A stretch of 64,000 nt of DNA. Origin: Dillenia suffruticosa (taxonomy: Eukaryota > Streptophyta > Magnoliopsida > Dilleniales > Dilleniaceae). Positions 21,901-39,529 of the stretch are shown one piece after another. The DNA is taken from positions 15,785,001-15,849,000 of the forward strand of contig JAVTVX010000031.1 of assembly GCA_033439265.1 (NCBI GenBank), in the 5' to 3' direction. The position numbers were made by a program, and so were the translations under genes. The notes under the pieces are model-generated. The model was not told the origin of the DNA. It saw nothing but the letters and a program-made list of their open reading frames with translations, and ran no database searches. The first letter of the stretch is position 1. Each line of letters starts with the position of its first letter.

Positions 21901-22389
21901 CCCAAACCAGTTATCCGGTTCAAGCCGAGTTTTGCCCCTGGAAGCAAAGTATCTGTAAGATTGTGGAAGCTTTGCCATAATAACGTACTCCGGATATTCA
22001 TCAGTCAAAACCAAATTTCCTGAATCCAACAGTTGTGCACTTGACTCATTGGATGAAATATTTGTAGACCATAAAAGAATATTTTGCATCTCATCATAAA
22101 GAACAAGATTTCCTGCTCGTATTGAAAGAACTCCGGTTGAACCATTGATTGGATTTTCTCTGTTTGCCACCCAAACCACAGTTGGTTCAGATACTTGGTT
22201 GAACCGAATTCCAACATATCTGTAACTGGAATTTTTGAGGCTGAAAAATCCAAGAGCAAACATTTGGTTCTGGGACACTAATATCTCCCCATCTTTCATG
22301 GGTTGATTCAGAGTTACGGTATCGAGTGCGATGCAGCGGCGAAGAAGCACTAAAATGAATAGATTCAAACACAAAAAGACATAAACCAT
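18950..22389 (-). pseudogene. RLK-B: full-length G-lectin S-receptor-like kinase pseudogene
   Basis: All seven exons can be placed: exon 1 about 21,150-22,389, exon 2 near 20,590-20,735, exon 3 20,176-20,387, exon 4 19,851-20,061, exon 5 about 19,530-19,766, exon 6 19,304-19,454, exon 7 18,950-19,231. The ectodomain copies that of A. Lesions in exon 1 are a 2-bp deletion near 22,000 (DEYS...), a TAG at about 21,789 and a TAG at about 21,223 where A has Trp. Exon 2 has stops. The kinase part keeps [23 protein letters not shown] and [12 protein letters not shown], but an 8-bp deletion at about 19,603 removes the Asp-Phe of DFG and shifts the frame. Exons 3, 4, 6 and 7 are still open with proper splice sites, so the gene died fairly recently. 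The start ATG sits behind a C-rich run on its own strand. Confidence 0.88.
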
Positions 22390-23461
22390 AATGGGGGAGG
22401 GGGGGTGGGGGGAGAACAGAGTGAAAGAAAAGCGAATTGTTAAGAGGTTTTGTACCGTCTGGGTGCAACATTCAGCAAAGAACCGGAATTTTATTTTTGT
22501 TATTTATACATACATTTATTAATACCAAAGCTGCTAGCTACCTGATTTTAAGCATAAGAAACTAACAATAGTTTCAATAAGTTAACCAAGTTTGAGTCAA
22601 CTCAAACTTGATAGCCAGCAGTTTAGTCTACAAAACTAGCACCGAAGATTTTCAACAATAAAGAGTAAATTTTTTTTTTTTTTTTTAAATCCTTAAATCA
22701 AGATCTCTAATAAATCCACCATAATATATCACGGGACAACTTTCTTCACGATCCTGTGGACATATTTAGAAAATCTCAATTTAGCTTAACTTATTTATTA
22801 TTTTATTTATAATATTTTTAATTAAAATAAAAAAGTTTTACTATAACAATATAAAGACCCATAAATAGAATTCAAATTTATCTGAAAAAATTTAAAATTA
22901 TTTTTGAGAAAAATCATTGATATCTGATAATCATATTGGATCCAATTAAATTCAACTTGAATCAAATTGGACCCTTAAAGAACAAAGCAGTTGAGTTGGG
23001 TAGATAAAACTCTCCAAACACTTATTTTTTCTATATATAAAACTCTTTAAAGAGAATCAATACCCAATCACTGAACTATCTAAATATTGATAAAAAAATT
23101 TAAAATTATAATCACAATAAATATTTTTTTGTATTTAAAATGGCACTTAATTTCAAGGTCAACTTTTCCAAATTGAACCGTGGCCTTCAAGGACCCCGAC
23201 GAATTGCTTGATATAAATTCTGACCAAAAGGCTTTGAATTATTTAGGAATGTTCACACCGAAAATCGTGTATTCTTTGACCAGACTGAACAAAATATATA
23301 AATTACAAGAAATTAAAGTTACATATTTATATAAGGCCCCTACACATATTGTCCCGAAATTGTGGTGCAATTTCTTAAGTTTTAGACACCAATCATAACA
23401 CCATCATTTTGATATAATCTCGTAACTTTATCTTGCCTTCCAAGAAAATTGTTATGGAACA
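22390..23461. other. 5' flank of RLK-B, no gene
   Basis: AT-rich spacer aligned in parts with 11,857-12,835. A G-rich run (22,393-22,412) lies directly upstream of the B start codon and is absent from A. No gene or RNA seen. Confidence 0.6.
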
Positions 23462-24335
23462 TGTTGAAGCCAAAAATGACTCCAGAGTATATTATCCTTC
23501 TGGCCTAAAAGGGGAATTGATGATAACTAATTGGTTGGTTCATCTTTAATGTGGTTTCCTACCAAAAAAAAAAAAAAAAAAAAAACGAACCTTGTTGGAG
23601 ATGGTTCCAACGGAAGAGGTTCTGATATTCAAGTCAGAAAAAGTGGTAAAAAAAAGGGAAAGACTGAAAAATGTGTGAACACTGAAGTCTCTGTGTGTAA
23701 TATATAGAGTAAGAGATGTGTATACGTGACAAGTTGTCTCTGTTTAGTATATATAGCATACATGGTAAGTGCTGTATGTGCTTGGAAATATGAAAACTCT
23801 AGTTTTCTTGTAAAAATATTGTATCAGATTTTTTGAAATTATAGAAATGGTGATAATAGACTTTCTATTGATCTGGAGTCTTTTGAAATAGGAGGGTTTC
23901 CATTGTCGTCATGGAGACCCATGAGAGTCTGAATTACTAGGGGATTTACTTTCTTAACGAGAGATATTATAATAGATTTGTATATGATTAGGTAAGGTTT
24001 GAACTTGTCAAAAATTTCTTTTCTTCTCGTGTGATTTCGACTAAGAGTCATTACATGGTTGAGTTGACTCTACAAGGACCGGGAGGTGGTGGAAAAGACA
24101 ACAGGCTCAAGGGCCCAGGGAACGGACTGTGCCGAGAGGATGATCAAGTAATCGAGGATCCGTCAAGAGGCTCGAGCCGAGACGAAGGCATTGGCCAAGA
24201 GGATACCTTCTCGAGAGGTGGATCACTTGTCATCGACTGAAAAGCCACTTAGCACCCTATGGGCCTTATGATTATGGGCTTGCCAGATCTCATGATAATG
24301 ATAATGATTATGGACCATCAGACCATGTATATTCA
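23462..24335. mobile_element. Probable solo LTR, 874 bp
   Basis: The paralogous spacer at about 12,834 lacks this segment, so it is an insertion. It begins TGTTGAAGCC and ends TATATTCA (TG...CA). It is flanked by GAACA on the left (23,457-23,461) and GAACC on the right (24,336-24,340), a 4-of-5 match for a 5-bp target-site duplication. Inside are TATATA boxes near 23,700 and 23,748 and a poly(A) run near 23,562. A short open frame at 24,031-24,240 is not recognisable. No internal retrotransposon genes are present. Confidence 0.6.
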
Positions 24336-25117
24336 GAACCGAATTAATGATATGAACACCACAGGTCCAGACAATAAAGTTGTTTTCAGAAATTATGATG
24401 TCATAAAATTTTCACACACCATTGGTCTCTCACATATCACGATTCATCACTTTTATCCTAACTTATGCCTCAACCGCATATTAATGGTACACGACAAGAG
24501 AACAAACCTGTGATCGACCCTTGGTATGGTTTACGAGGAGTCCTCTTGCTTGGTAAGTAGTAATCATCTTTCTGGGTAATAAAGCTTATTCTTTTCTTAT
24601 TATGTTGTCTGTTTAATTGCTTTTGTATACAATTATTTTGCTCAGTTGTTAGAACACCCAAATGCATCATATTATATCAAAAGTACCACATAACAAATAG
24701 GCCTTTGCATTACTTGAGTTGTGATTGATACCTTTAAATTGCCCATTATTAAGTGTATACAGGACGAGTCTAGTTTGCTGAGGAGTCAGGCATGCGATAC
24801 AGTTGCTTTTCAATTCTGAAGTTCTGATTCTAGTGAAGAATTTGCAATTTCTCTATCCAAAAACTAAAGCAGAATGTCAAGCGAAGATTTGATCGAAACT
24901 AGTTGTCAAACATATGACTAAAAATCAAGAATTCCATTTGAAGAAGTTGGAGAGTTCAATTATTGACAAAACATAATCACTCTTCAAGAACTTGATATTA
25001 TGTTTCTTATTATCCAACTTGTATACATTTTAGGATCCCTACAAAATGGTGGGAGGACGACTGGAATTTTTTCTCGTGATTTACAATAGATATACATAGA
25101 GAGAACAATATAGGCTT
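24336..25117. other. 3' flank of RLK-C, no gene
   Basis: Duplicated spacer: 24,336-24,730 matches 12,835-13,240, and 24,780-25,040 matches 14,690-14,935. It presumably carries the C polyadenylation region. No separate gene seen. Confidence 0.6.
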
Positions 25118-30842
<5,725 letters not shown>

Positions 30843-30936
30843 CGGAGAAACTTGAATGATTAGAGAAAATAACTGCTCTATCCAGTCTATTTGAACGGAT
30901 GAAAGTAAATGGAACGATGATGAAGAGCTACTTTAG

Positions 30937-30947
30937 TTGACTTGACT
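30937..30947 (+). promoter_or_regulatory. Paired W-box cores upstream of RLK-C
   Basis: Two overlapping-adjacent TTGACT motifs (30,937-30,942 and 30,942-30,947) lie about 95-105 bases upstream of the RLK-C ATG. TTGAC(C/T) is the WRKY-factor binding core often found in defence-responsive receptor kinase promoters. The motif is short and could occur by chance. Confidence 0.3.
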
Positions 30948-31349
30948 TGATCAAACTAAATGCTGAAGTGGGTGGTTCATGCTGATTCCATGGAGTGGAA
31001 AATAAGGCCAAAAAAATAAAGATTAAAATTTTCTGGGGAAAATTTCCTTGGAAATTCAAGTCAAAGAACATTATCTGTTCAAAGTCTTTGAGACAAGTTT
31101 GTACATTACATTACTTGTTAAATGGTTTGAGATGGTTCTTATTTGCGAACTTCTATAGTGTTTGGATTGACAGTTTTGTGCTCCTTTCTTCCTTGGACAA
31201 TTTTTTAAAACCAGTTAGTTTCCTCTTATAGTGAACTTGCTTGGGATGAACTTGAAATTATAAATATTGACTAAAAATTTCTCTTGACAAAATATAAGAA
31301 TGAGCCACACGCGGCATTGGTGGGCTTACTTAGTTTTCTTGTCTATACC

Positions 31350-32359
31350 ATAGTTATTAAACCCGGTCCGACCGGATCAGCCGGTTGGACCAGGTCAACC
31401 CTCCACCCGTGCAATGTATGGGTTAGTTCACTAGATCGACCATTTATGCAACTGACATAGAAAAATACGTGGGTCAATGCGGGTTGATTGGGAAACCGTG
31501 TAACCCAAGGGGTTTTAGAAAGCCCTATAGGTTTTGTTTAAGTTAAAAAAGTCCATTTTTTATAGTAAGCCCAATCTCATCCCGCTTCTTCACTTCTCTC
31601 TTCTTCATCTGAAATTGGATCTCCTCATGACCACTTTCTCTCTTATCCCCACCCAGGATTAGCTTGTGGTCTCAGGTAAAATCCAAATTACCATCAACAA
31701 ACTTAAATTCCATTCAAGAGCAAACCTAACCCTACTGGATCCTCCGATCAGAATCAGAAAATAAATCAACGAAGTTTTCCCTCCCAAAAAACCAAACCCA
31801 TCGGTAGCAAACTCACTTGAATTTTATTCGGCATAAATCTATAAGACTCATTTCAGATCTAATCCCACTTTTTTTTCTTTTTTTTTAGCTTGTTTAATTT
31901 TATTTCTTGAAGTTAATGGGACTCGAAGATGAATGTGTTGAGAATGTCTCTGCTATCTATCATCTACTTGATTAGGGTTTGTTTTGAATTTTTTCTTTGT
32001 TTTTTGGCTGTGCAATCTTCTTTGGTGTTTTTCTCCAGTTTATGGAATGTGTCGCTGATTTTTCTTTAGGGGTCTAACTTAACTTGAGGGGCTAATGGGT
32101 GGAGTATTTAACCTTTTCTGTTCTCTGAATCCTTCAAATTGATTATTTTATATAGTTTTATTTATCATATTTTTAATTAAAAATTTTAAAGCAATCTTTA
32201 CATAAAAATTTTCAATTGATGCCTTGAATTGGTATTTTAAATTTAAAAAATATAAATGTACTATTTTAAAACTTTTAAATAATAAGAAAATAATCGGCGA
32301 TTAAACCAATGACCCAATGATTTAACTTCAAGATGCACGGGTCCAGTTTAATAAATATA
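31350..32359. mobile_element. DNA transposon remnant (MULE- or hAT-like), about 1.0 kb, 9-bp TSD
   Basis: Perfect flanking repeats GTCTATACC (31,341-31,349 and 32,360-32,368) enclose a segment with imperfect inverted ends: ATAGTTATTAAACCCGG on the left and the complement of ATATTTATTAAACTGG on the right. A 9-bp duplication is typical of Mutator-like elements, 8 bp of hAT. No transposase frame is present. Located between C and D. Confidence 0.7.
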
Positions 32360-32372
32360 GTCTATACCTAAA

Positions 32373-32895
32373 CATGGCCAAGGTTTTAAAGCGAACCAAA
32401 ACCAAAACCAAACTAGAATTGGAAGGTTCCATTTTGATGGAAAAAGAACCAGAACCGGAACCAAGATGATGGTTCTAGTTTCTTTTTGAGACCAGTTGGT
32501 TTTGATTTGCTTCTAATTTTAGACTAAAGTGATTTTTTGTTCCAGTTTGGTTCTTTTATGGTGATTCATGTACAGGTTTTTTTTTCAGCTTTTTCATAAT
32601 TCTGATGGTTATCATTTGTTTTTATGTTTCTTTCAAAATTTGGTTCTCAATACTAGTTACACAATTTTTTAAAATTTGATTCTCAATTCTAGTTCCAAAA
32701 TTTTTTAAAAGTTATAGTGACATTAATTCTGGTTATGGTTCTAGCTATGTTTCTTATAATAAGAATAAAATATGAATCAATGATTTGGGGGTTTCGGTTC
32801 GAAAATTAGGCCAAAATCATATTTAAGATTGTGATTTGATTTTATAAGGTTTGATTTCGGTTTGATTCCCATTTAAAACCGGAACTTTGGACATG
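32373..32895. mobile_element. MITE-like element, about 520 bp, beside the previous one
   Basis: Ends CATGGCCAAGGTTTTAAA and (complement of the right end) CATGTCCAAAGTTCCGGTTTTAAA form an imperfect inverted repeat. The interior alternates AACCAAAACC and GGTTCTAGTT-like runs that are themselves partly inverted. It starts 4 bp after the duplication of the neighbouring element. A target-site duplication is not clear. Confidence 0.45.
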
Positions 32896-32899
32896 TCTA

Positions 32900-33531
32900 C
32901 CTATACCCAAGGGATTTATTTGGTGTATACATAAAGAATAGTGATCGAGTGTTGTCACCCTCATTTATCTTAATCATGTTTCCTAGGACATTCCCTGAAA
33001 ATTTTGGAGATAAATATTGAACCATTGAAAGGCAGCAACTGAAGGCCATTCAAATGGAGTACCAAATCTTGAAAACGTGGACAACTCTCTTGGCCCAGAA
33101 GTGAACAAGCCAAGCCGGGCTGCTTAACAATATCATATTGCAAGATAAGTAGGCCAAGCCCATTTTTTCAAGTACGAACCGAACGTGGCCTGCGGATCAC
33201 CCAAGTCCAATTAAACGTGCTCATTCAGTGAGGCCCTCTTTTTTTTTTTTTTTTTTTTTTTTGGTTTAGCAATTCAGTCAGTGTCTTCCATGCGAAAGAT
33301 CTTCCTGAAGCAATTTTGGCCTCTTTTGCTGGCACTAGCAGTGGGGCAAAACTCAAGCCTAAACTCTTTATGACACTGATTTCAAGTGAAATGATCTGTG
33401 TAGGACTCTACAAAAATATAATTCAATAACTCATCACAAAAGCACCAAACATCAAATTGTTTTAAAGTGACTATAATTTGCTTGCCAATACATATGAAAT
33501 CTACAACTTCTTGACAAGCTCACACCTAATA
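32900..33531. other. 3' flank of RLK-D, no gene
   Basis: Spacer with a poly(T) run (about 33,239-33,262) followed by GGTTTAGC, which may be a truncated minus-strand retroposon tail between imperfect ATTCAGT repeats. No gene seen. Confidence 0.5.
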
Positions 33532-36500
33532 CTACCGAGGTTCCAACGTTGTTACAGTAACTTGATTTGCGGTACATGATTCGTCTTCTGGTTTTATCCA
33601 TATAGAATCAGTTTCGATACTAGTCCTACCAAGACCAAAACCGGGGTTTTTAGGTTGTGGTAGTGAAGCAGTCTCGCTGCTTAGCAATAGAACTACAGTT
33701 GACATGGTCGGTCTATCCTCTGCATGCTCTTGCACACATAAGAGACCAACTTGAATGCACCTCAAAACTTCACATGCTGGATATTTTTCTCCTACCGCTG
33801 AATCCACTAGCTCCAAAGCCTTTTGCTCTCTCCATAAATTCCATGCCTACAACAACAACAAAATAAATATATATATCACTTTTTGTTAATGATGAATGGA
33901 TAACATAAAAAATGAAACAAACATTGTACACATACATATCCAAGAAGGTTGAGATGATTGTCTGCACAATAGAATCCTCTATTCTTTTTCCCACTTACTA
34001 TTTCCATCACAAGAACACCAAAACTAAAGACATCAGATTTGTCTGAGAATAGTCCATCCATTGCATATTCAGGTGACATATAACCACTGCACATGTCACA
34101 AACATAGTCAATTAATCCTGTTTTCTTTTACCGATCGACAGAGATGAGGTAACATTGGCCCTTACTATGTTCCGACTACTCTTTTAGTGCTTGCTTCAGT
34201 CTGATCTGAACCGAATATTCTAGCCATACCGAAGTCTGAAATTCTTGGGTTCAAATCTGCATCGAGTAAAATGTTGCTAGCTTTGAGGTCTCTATGGATG
34301 ATTCTAAATCTTGAATCTTGGTGAAGATAAAGAAGACCTCGAGCAATTCCACAAATGATGTTGAATCGCCTTCGCCAATCCAAAACTGAGCTTCTCTCTC
34401 TTCCTGCAACAATTTTTTCCCCATACTTGCATAAATATACCCTTTGCTTAATGAAATTCATGTAAATTAAAGAGATCATGAATTGGGAGGACTAACTGAA
34501 TAGAATTGAATCAAGACTCTTGTTTGGCATGTACTCGTAAACCAACATTTTCTCTTCCATTTCAATGCAACATCCTAGGAGTCTAACGAGATTTCGATGT
34601 TGGAGCCTAGCTATCAACTTGACTTCATTCTTGAACTCTTCCACTCCCTGCCCTGAATTCTTGGAAAGCCTCTTCACCGCGATTTCTTGTCCTTCTATTA
34701 GCATTCCCTAGTAAAAGCACATTCCACATCCAAAAAAAAAAAAAACGAAAAGCGTCACACTCAAAAAATAAAAATTTTGTACTCCAAGATTGTACAAGAT
34801 TTACCTTGTAGACACAACCAAAACCGCCTTGCCCCAATTTATTGGTATCGGAGAAATTGTTCGTGGCCACGACTAAAGTACCAAAATCGAACAATGGCAA
34901 CTCTAGGTCATCGGTGGTTCTCTCATCCGAATAGTCTCTCTTATTTGGAATGACAAATCCATTTAGAAGAAAGTCTTGGCTTCTTTCAGGCAAACCTAAT
35001 TCAAAATTGTCATTGTTAAACATAACGAATGAAACTTTCAATGTAAATGATGTGTGCGAAATTACAAAATTTTATCGTACCTCTTCTTACTGTCTTCGGT
35101 TTCCATTTATTTGGCAATAGCGTCCTCTTCCATACAAGATAGATGCTTAGGCACACAAACACAGAAGCAGCACCAACTACAGTGCCTATTATGATCTTGG
35201 AACCATTTTTGGTACCTAGTTACCACAGTTCAAAACATATTTGTCATAAGCAATGTTTAATGTAAGGGTGTTATGACACCCAAACAGTGTCACGGATACC
35301 CATGACACTATTTGATCAAAGCTCGAGTTCGAGCCCAACCTGGACTTGGGTAGTTCGAACCCAACTGTGTTGAGTTTGAAATCTCGATGAACTACCAAAG
35401 ATATATTAATTTTTTTAAAAAAATAATTTTTATATATAATTATATATTTTTTAAATAATTTTTATATGTAAAATTATGATTTTAGGTATATTTTTAAATA
35501 TATTATTTAAACTAGTTGATGACACTATCTGACGACACTCTCGAGCTCGAGATCGAAAAATACAAGCCGGTGAGCTTGAGGCTGAGCACAACTCCAGTAT
35601 CATAACACCTTAGTTGAATGTAATGGTTGAATGTAATGAATGGGCTTTGTTTTTTTCTCGGTATTTGAGATTTTATCTTCATTAATTTAAACTGATTTGA
35701 CTGTCGGATCTTATTTGAAAGGAAGACTCCCAAGATTATTTTTTTCATATCTAAAAAAATATCAAATTTTTTATTTGATTAAGGGGGTGAAAATATCTTT
35801 TTGATCTACCCAAGAAAACAAGTGTCGGCAGAGGGTTGATTGTTTGTGTCACTGACGCTCTTCAATACTTTGGGACAATGATGGAGATTATGCCCCAACT
35901 TTGGGACAATGATGGAGCTGATGCCCCAAGGTTCTGAACTGTAGGTGTGGGTCCTAAAAGTCGGTGACACAGAGAAGTTACCTAAGCCTAGCTTCTATGC
36001 CTTCAATTATTGCTGATTTATCGGTTGCATGAAAGGACATCATGAGACACTTTCAAAAGGTGATTTTAATGTGTGGTTGCCGTGCCTTGAAAGCTAGCTA
36101 AAAGGATAGGAATAGAGGCAGGGTAAAGAATTATATAATGGAAAAAAAAATACTTCAATATGAGAAAATAGTTTTATATTCTTTTTAACTAAAAATTCTA
36201 ACACTGTCTCTTAAAATAAATCTCGAATATGCATTATATTCGGTCGCTTTATATAAGCTTTTAATTTCTTCCCTATTAATAACACTTTTGATCCCATGCC
36301 TGCATTTTATTTCTTTTTTAAAAATATTTATACACTATTTTGTCTTAATCTGAATATAATATTTGTTGATATTAAAATAAAAAAATCATATATTTTTTTA
36401 CCAAATTAAAAGTTCTCTATAAAATATTTTACAATTATTATCAGTCTAAAACAAGTTTAGTTGGAAAACTAAGAATTAACATACAAAAAAATCAATAATC

Positions 36501-36984
36501 ATTTATTCTAAGTGCATCCAAACTTCTCCCAAGTACTTTAGAAGTCATTGATACAACAAAAAGGTGTTTTCCAGTAAAAATATATAAAATCTTAAAAAAA
36601 AAAAGGAGAAAAGGAAAAAGGGTGTTTCAAGGGTAGATAACCAAACAAAGCCCCTTTGTCACCGCCCAGCCTCATGTTAACCTAACCATTGGTGTTTTGG
36701 TGGGTCCATTGCGCAAAATTCTAAATGGAAAATTTTCAAAATTAAATAAGAATTACATATACTCCAAAAATGCATGCACCAAGAAAAGAGCAGCAACAAA
36801 AAGGACATCTATTTTGGCAAGTGGCAAAATTTTAGGGCCAAAAGGGCCAGCTTTCGAAGTCAGAATCGTCTTCCCAGAGGCGTTGTGGAGTTGTCAAGCC
36901 AGACAATTTTGTGAGTGGGATTCACGTGAGCCTCCAAAAGATTATTGATTTAGCTTTTAGATTTTTTTTATTTAGACTCATAAT

Positions 36985-37022
<38 letters not shown>

Positions 37023-37989
37023 GATCCAAAAACAAACATTTCCTATGCCTAGACGGCCAATCAAGAAAATTGAAGGGGGGTGTGGGAGCAACTAGTTCTG
37101 TTCGAACTATAACTATGTGATGCAATCAACATTCAATTATGATGTGCCAGTCTGACCATAGCCTAAGTTGCATGAAATAAAAATAAAATCAAAAAAATAA
37201 AAATAGATATAAAATGATAAAAGAAAATAATATTTTATAAGGACATAAAAAATAAAAATATAGATAAATACGTAAATATAACAAATATAATAATTTTTAT
37301 ATAAATATTAATTATTTTATAAAATAATAGAATAGTCATATTTTATAATAAAAATATAAAATGATTAAATATATAATTATTAATTATAAAAAAATAATAT
37401 AAAAATTATAATTATAATTTAATAATTTATTAAATATGAAAAAATTTATAAACATAAAAAAAATATAAGAACTTGTATTTAAATATTAATTAATTTAGTA
37501 TATTTAAAAGTAAAAAATATTTTGAAAATGAAAAAAAAAATGCTTGCATGACTGAACACTTTTCATTGTGGTCTAAACAGAGCAAAATGACTTCCAAATC
37601 AAATTCCCATGGTGGGTGGGGGTCTTTGGAAATGAAAGCAACGTGAACTTGATTGATATGTACTAAGAACCTTTTTGTGTCCTAAGCCTCTTGTGTTTAT
37701 TTGCATTTTTTCATATTTGTTTTTTCTCACCCTTCTTAGTGCATGCGACATGCGCATCACGTTTTCTTGGAGGATTTCAAAATGATTTTGGCATCCTCAA
37801 ACAAATTAAAAGCCTCGCTTTACTTGTTGGAGCTTGGAGAAATCCTAGAACTTGGGTCGACGGTCCCTAATTGGCCCCACCAGTCACCTACTTACCCTAC
37901 CTGTTGACCCAACTTAGCAAAACTCAGAAATAAAACAAAAACAAAGTTTAGCATAAAAGCATGGTACCGCACATGGGCTTTAAATATAT

Positions 37990-38081
<92 letters not shown>

Positions 38082-39467
38082 GGTTGGTAGATCAAATATT
38101 GAAACATTAGATCAGAAGCAGCCAAGATCAGAAGCAGCCACACCAATCACCAAACAACATAATTGATGAAATTAAAACTTACCAAGATCAGAAGCAGCCA
38201 CACGAACAAACAATTCCTGTCCACCTTCGGTATAGTCCCTCACATCCACCAGCTCATCAACCCAAATAATGCAACCCGACCCGCCTCCAACAATACCAGA
38301 ATTCGCATAACCGGTACAAGAACAATTCCTCCTGCACATCTCTTCGCACTCTTTCAAACTCATATTTTCATCAATAAATACTTTACTTGTATCCGGCAAT
38401 TTCACATCCTTCAACCTCAAAAACCCGTCTCCTTCACCGCATTTCAAACCCGTTTTTCTCACACACCCTCCTGAACCATCTCTCAAAAACCAAGCCTGCG
38501 GGTTCTCTGGACTAAACCCTCTCATACACTCACAAACGGGCGAATTATTTGGGTCGCATATACTATAAGCCCCGCAAACCTTGTACGTGTCACATTGATC
38601 TTTTGGGGCATACCAGAAAAGGCTCCAAGACCTGATAGCTTGAATCCAGGTTAATCTCTCGAGAACTCCAGTATGATCCACAATCAACCTTGAAAGTAAT
38701 GATCCATTTAATACCCGAAATGAGTAGTAAACTTCCTCACTATTGGAAACAAAACTGAAGTTGAATAAGTGCTCCGGCTGCATTTCTGGTACTCCGCTGA
38801 ACCGGTACCCATTCCACGGCCCACTCCGGTACTCTCTTTCTTTTTTTCTCAATAAATAAATTTCTGGAGATCCACTGTAGTCAACCTTGAAACGGAACTC
38901 TCCTTGAGCCGGGTCCTCCGAGCTTCTCCAAGACGTAATGACCCGATCCAAACCCGTTTTCAAATTCCAGCCCAATTTCATTCCTGGCAGTAATGTGTCT
39001 GTAGGATAATCAAAACTCTGCCAAATATAATTCTCAGAATTTGAATCATTTTCCTCTTGGATTATGAAATTCCCGGAGTCCAAAATCTGTGAAATCGGAT
39101 TGACTGCTTTGGCTATGCTCGAATGATTTGATGACCAGATCACATCTTCAGCTTGATTGATGAGAATGACGTTTCCATAATCGTCGAGTTTGAGGATTCC
39201 GGAAGAATCATTAAGTGGGTTATTTCTGTTTGCTACCCAAACGACTGTTCTCTCTGATATTTGCTTATACCAAATGCCCACGTACCTAGATTTCGAATTC
39301 CCGGGGCTGAAGAAACCCAGTTCGAATCGTTCTCCGGAGGAGACGAGCGTATCGCCATCTTTAAGAGATTGTGTTGGAGTTATGATGTCCAAGGAAATGG
39401 AATTTGTGGGGAAAAAAGTGAATGAAGTGAAGAGAAGTGTAATGCTGAACAAAGTGTAGCCCTCCAT
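33532..39467 (-). CDS. RLK-D: G-type lectin S-receptor-like Ser/Thr kinase, apparently intact
   Basis: Exons: 38,183-39,467; 35,081-35,215; 34,805-34,995; 34,497-34,707; 34,166-34,403; 33,936-34,086; 33,532-33,846. All introns are GT-AG and in phase; the joined frame is 842 codons (841 aa). Domains: signal peptide 1-27; B-lectin ([47 protein letters not shown]); S-locus glycoprotein (YRSGPWNG); EGF-like [31 protein letters not shown]; membrane span about 436-457; kinase. Active-site residues present: GQGGFG in exon 3, Lys549 (IAVKRL), HRD Asp646, DFG Asp664 followed by MARIF. It is an RD kinase, predicted active, at the plasma membrane. Intron 1 is about 3 kb and holds a MITE, (GA)n and (GT)n tracts and an AT-only stretch. 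The C-terminus ends VTVTTLEPR, typical of the family. Confidence 0.94.
35263..35612. mobile_element. hAT-like MITE, 350 bp, in RLK-D intron 1
   Basis: Left end TAAGGGTGTTATGACA and the complement of the right end TAAGGTGTTATGATA are inverted copies with one inserted G. The flanking octamers GTTTAATG (35,255-35,262) and GTTGAATG (35,613-35,620) agree at 7 of 8 bases, a good 8-bp target-site duplication. The interior includes paired 'CTCGAG' blocks and no frame. Confidence 0.75.
36984..37020. repeat. (GA)n microsatellite in RLK-D intron 1
   Basis: About 36 bases of GA dinucleotides. The following 37,150-37,530 is almost pure A/T. Confidence 0.95.
37991..38079. repeat. (GT)n microsatellite in RLK-D intron 1
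   Basis: About 44 GT units, only about 100 bases from the splice donor of exon 1. Confidence 0.95.
38109..38200. repeat. Exon-end sequence triplicated near the RLK-D intron 1 donor
   Basis: The 16-mer AGATCAGAAGCAGCCA occurs at 38,109, 38,125 and 38,185. The third copy is the last coding stretch of exon 1 (Ala-Ala-Ser-Asp-Leu on the minus strand); the other two are in the intron next to the (GT)n tract. Confidence 0.9.
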
Positions 39468-39515
39468 TGCATCCTCGGTGTTGAAGCAGAGAACTCTGTT
39501 TTAGAACAGAGGAAT

Positions 39516-39524
39516 CTATTTATT
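39516..39524 (-). promoter_or_regulatory. Possible TATA box of RLK-D
   Basis: AATAAATAG on the minus strand about 50 bases upstream of the ATG at 39,467. It would imply a very short 5' leader, so it is tentative. Confidence 0.3.
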
Positions 39525-39529
39525 CCGCA

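Noticed and set aside
24031-24240. Plus-strand 69-codon frame rich in Gly/Asp/Ser
   Set aside because: Lies inside the probable solo LTR; no domain and no splice context.
37892-38146. Open frame with a Thr-His repeat
   Set aside because: Translation of the (GT)n microsatellite in RLK-D intron 1.
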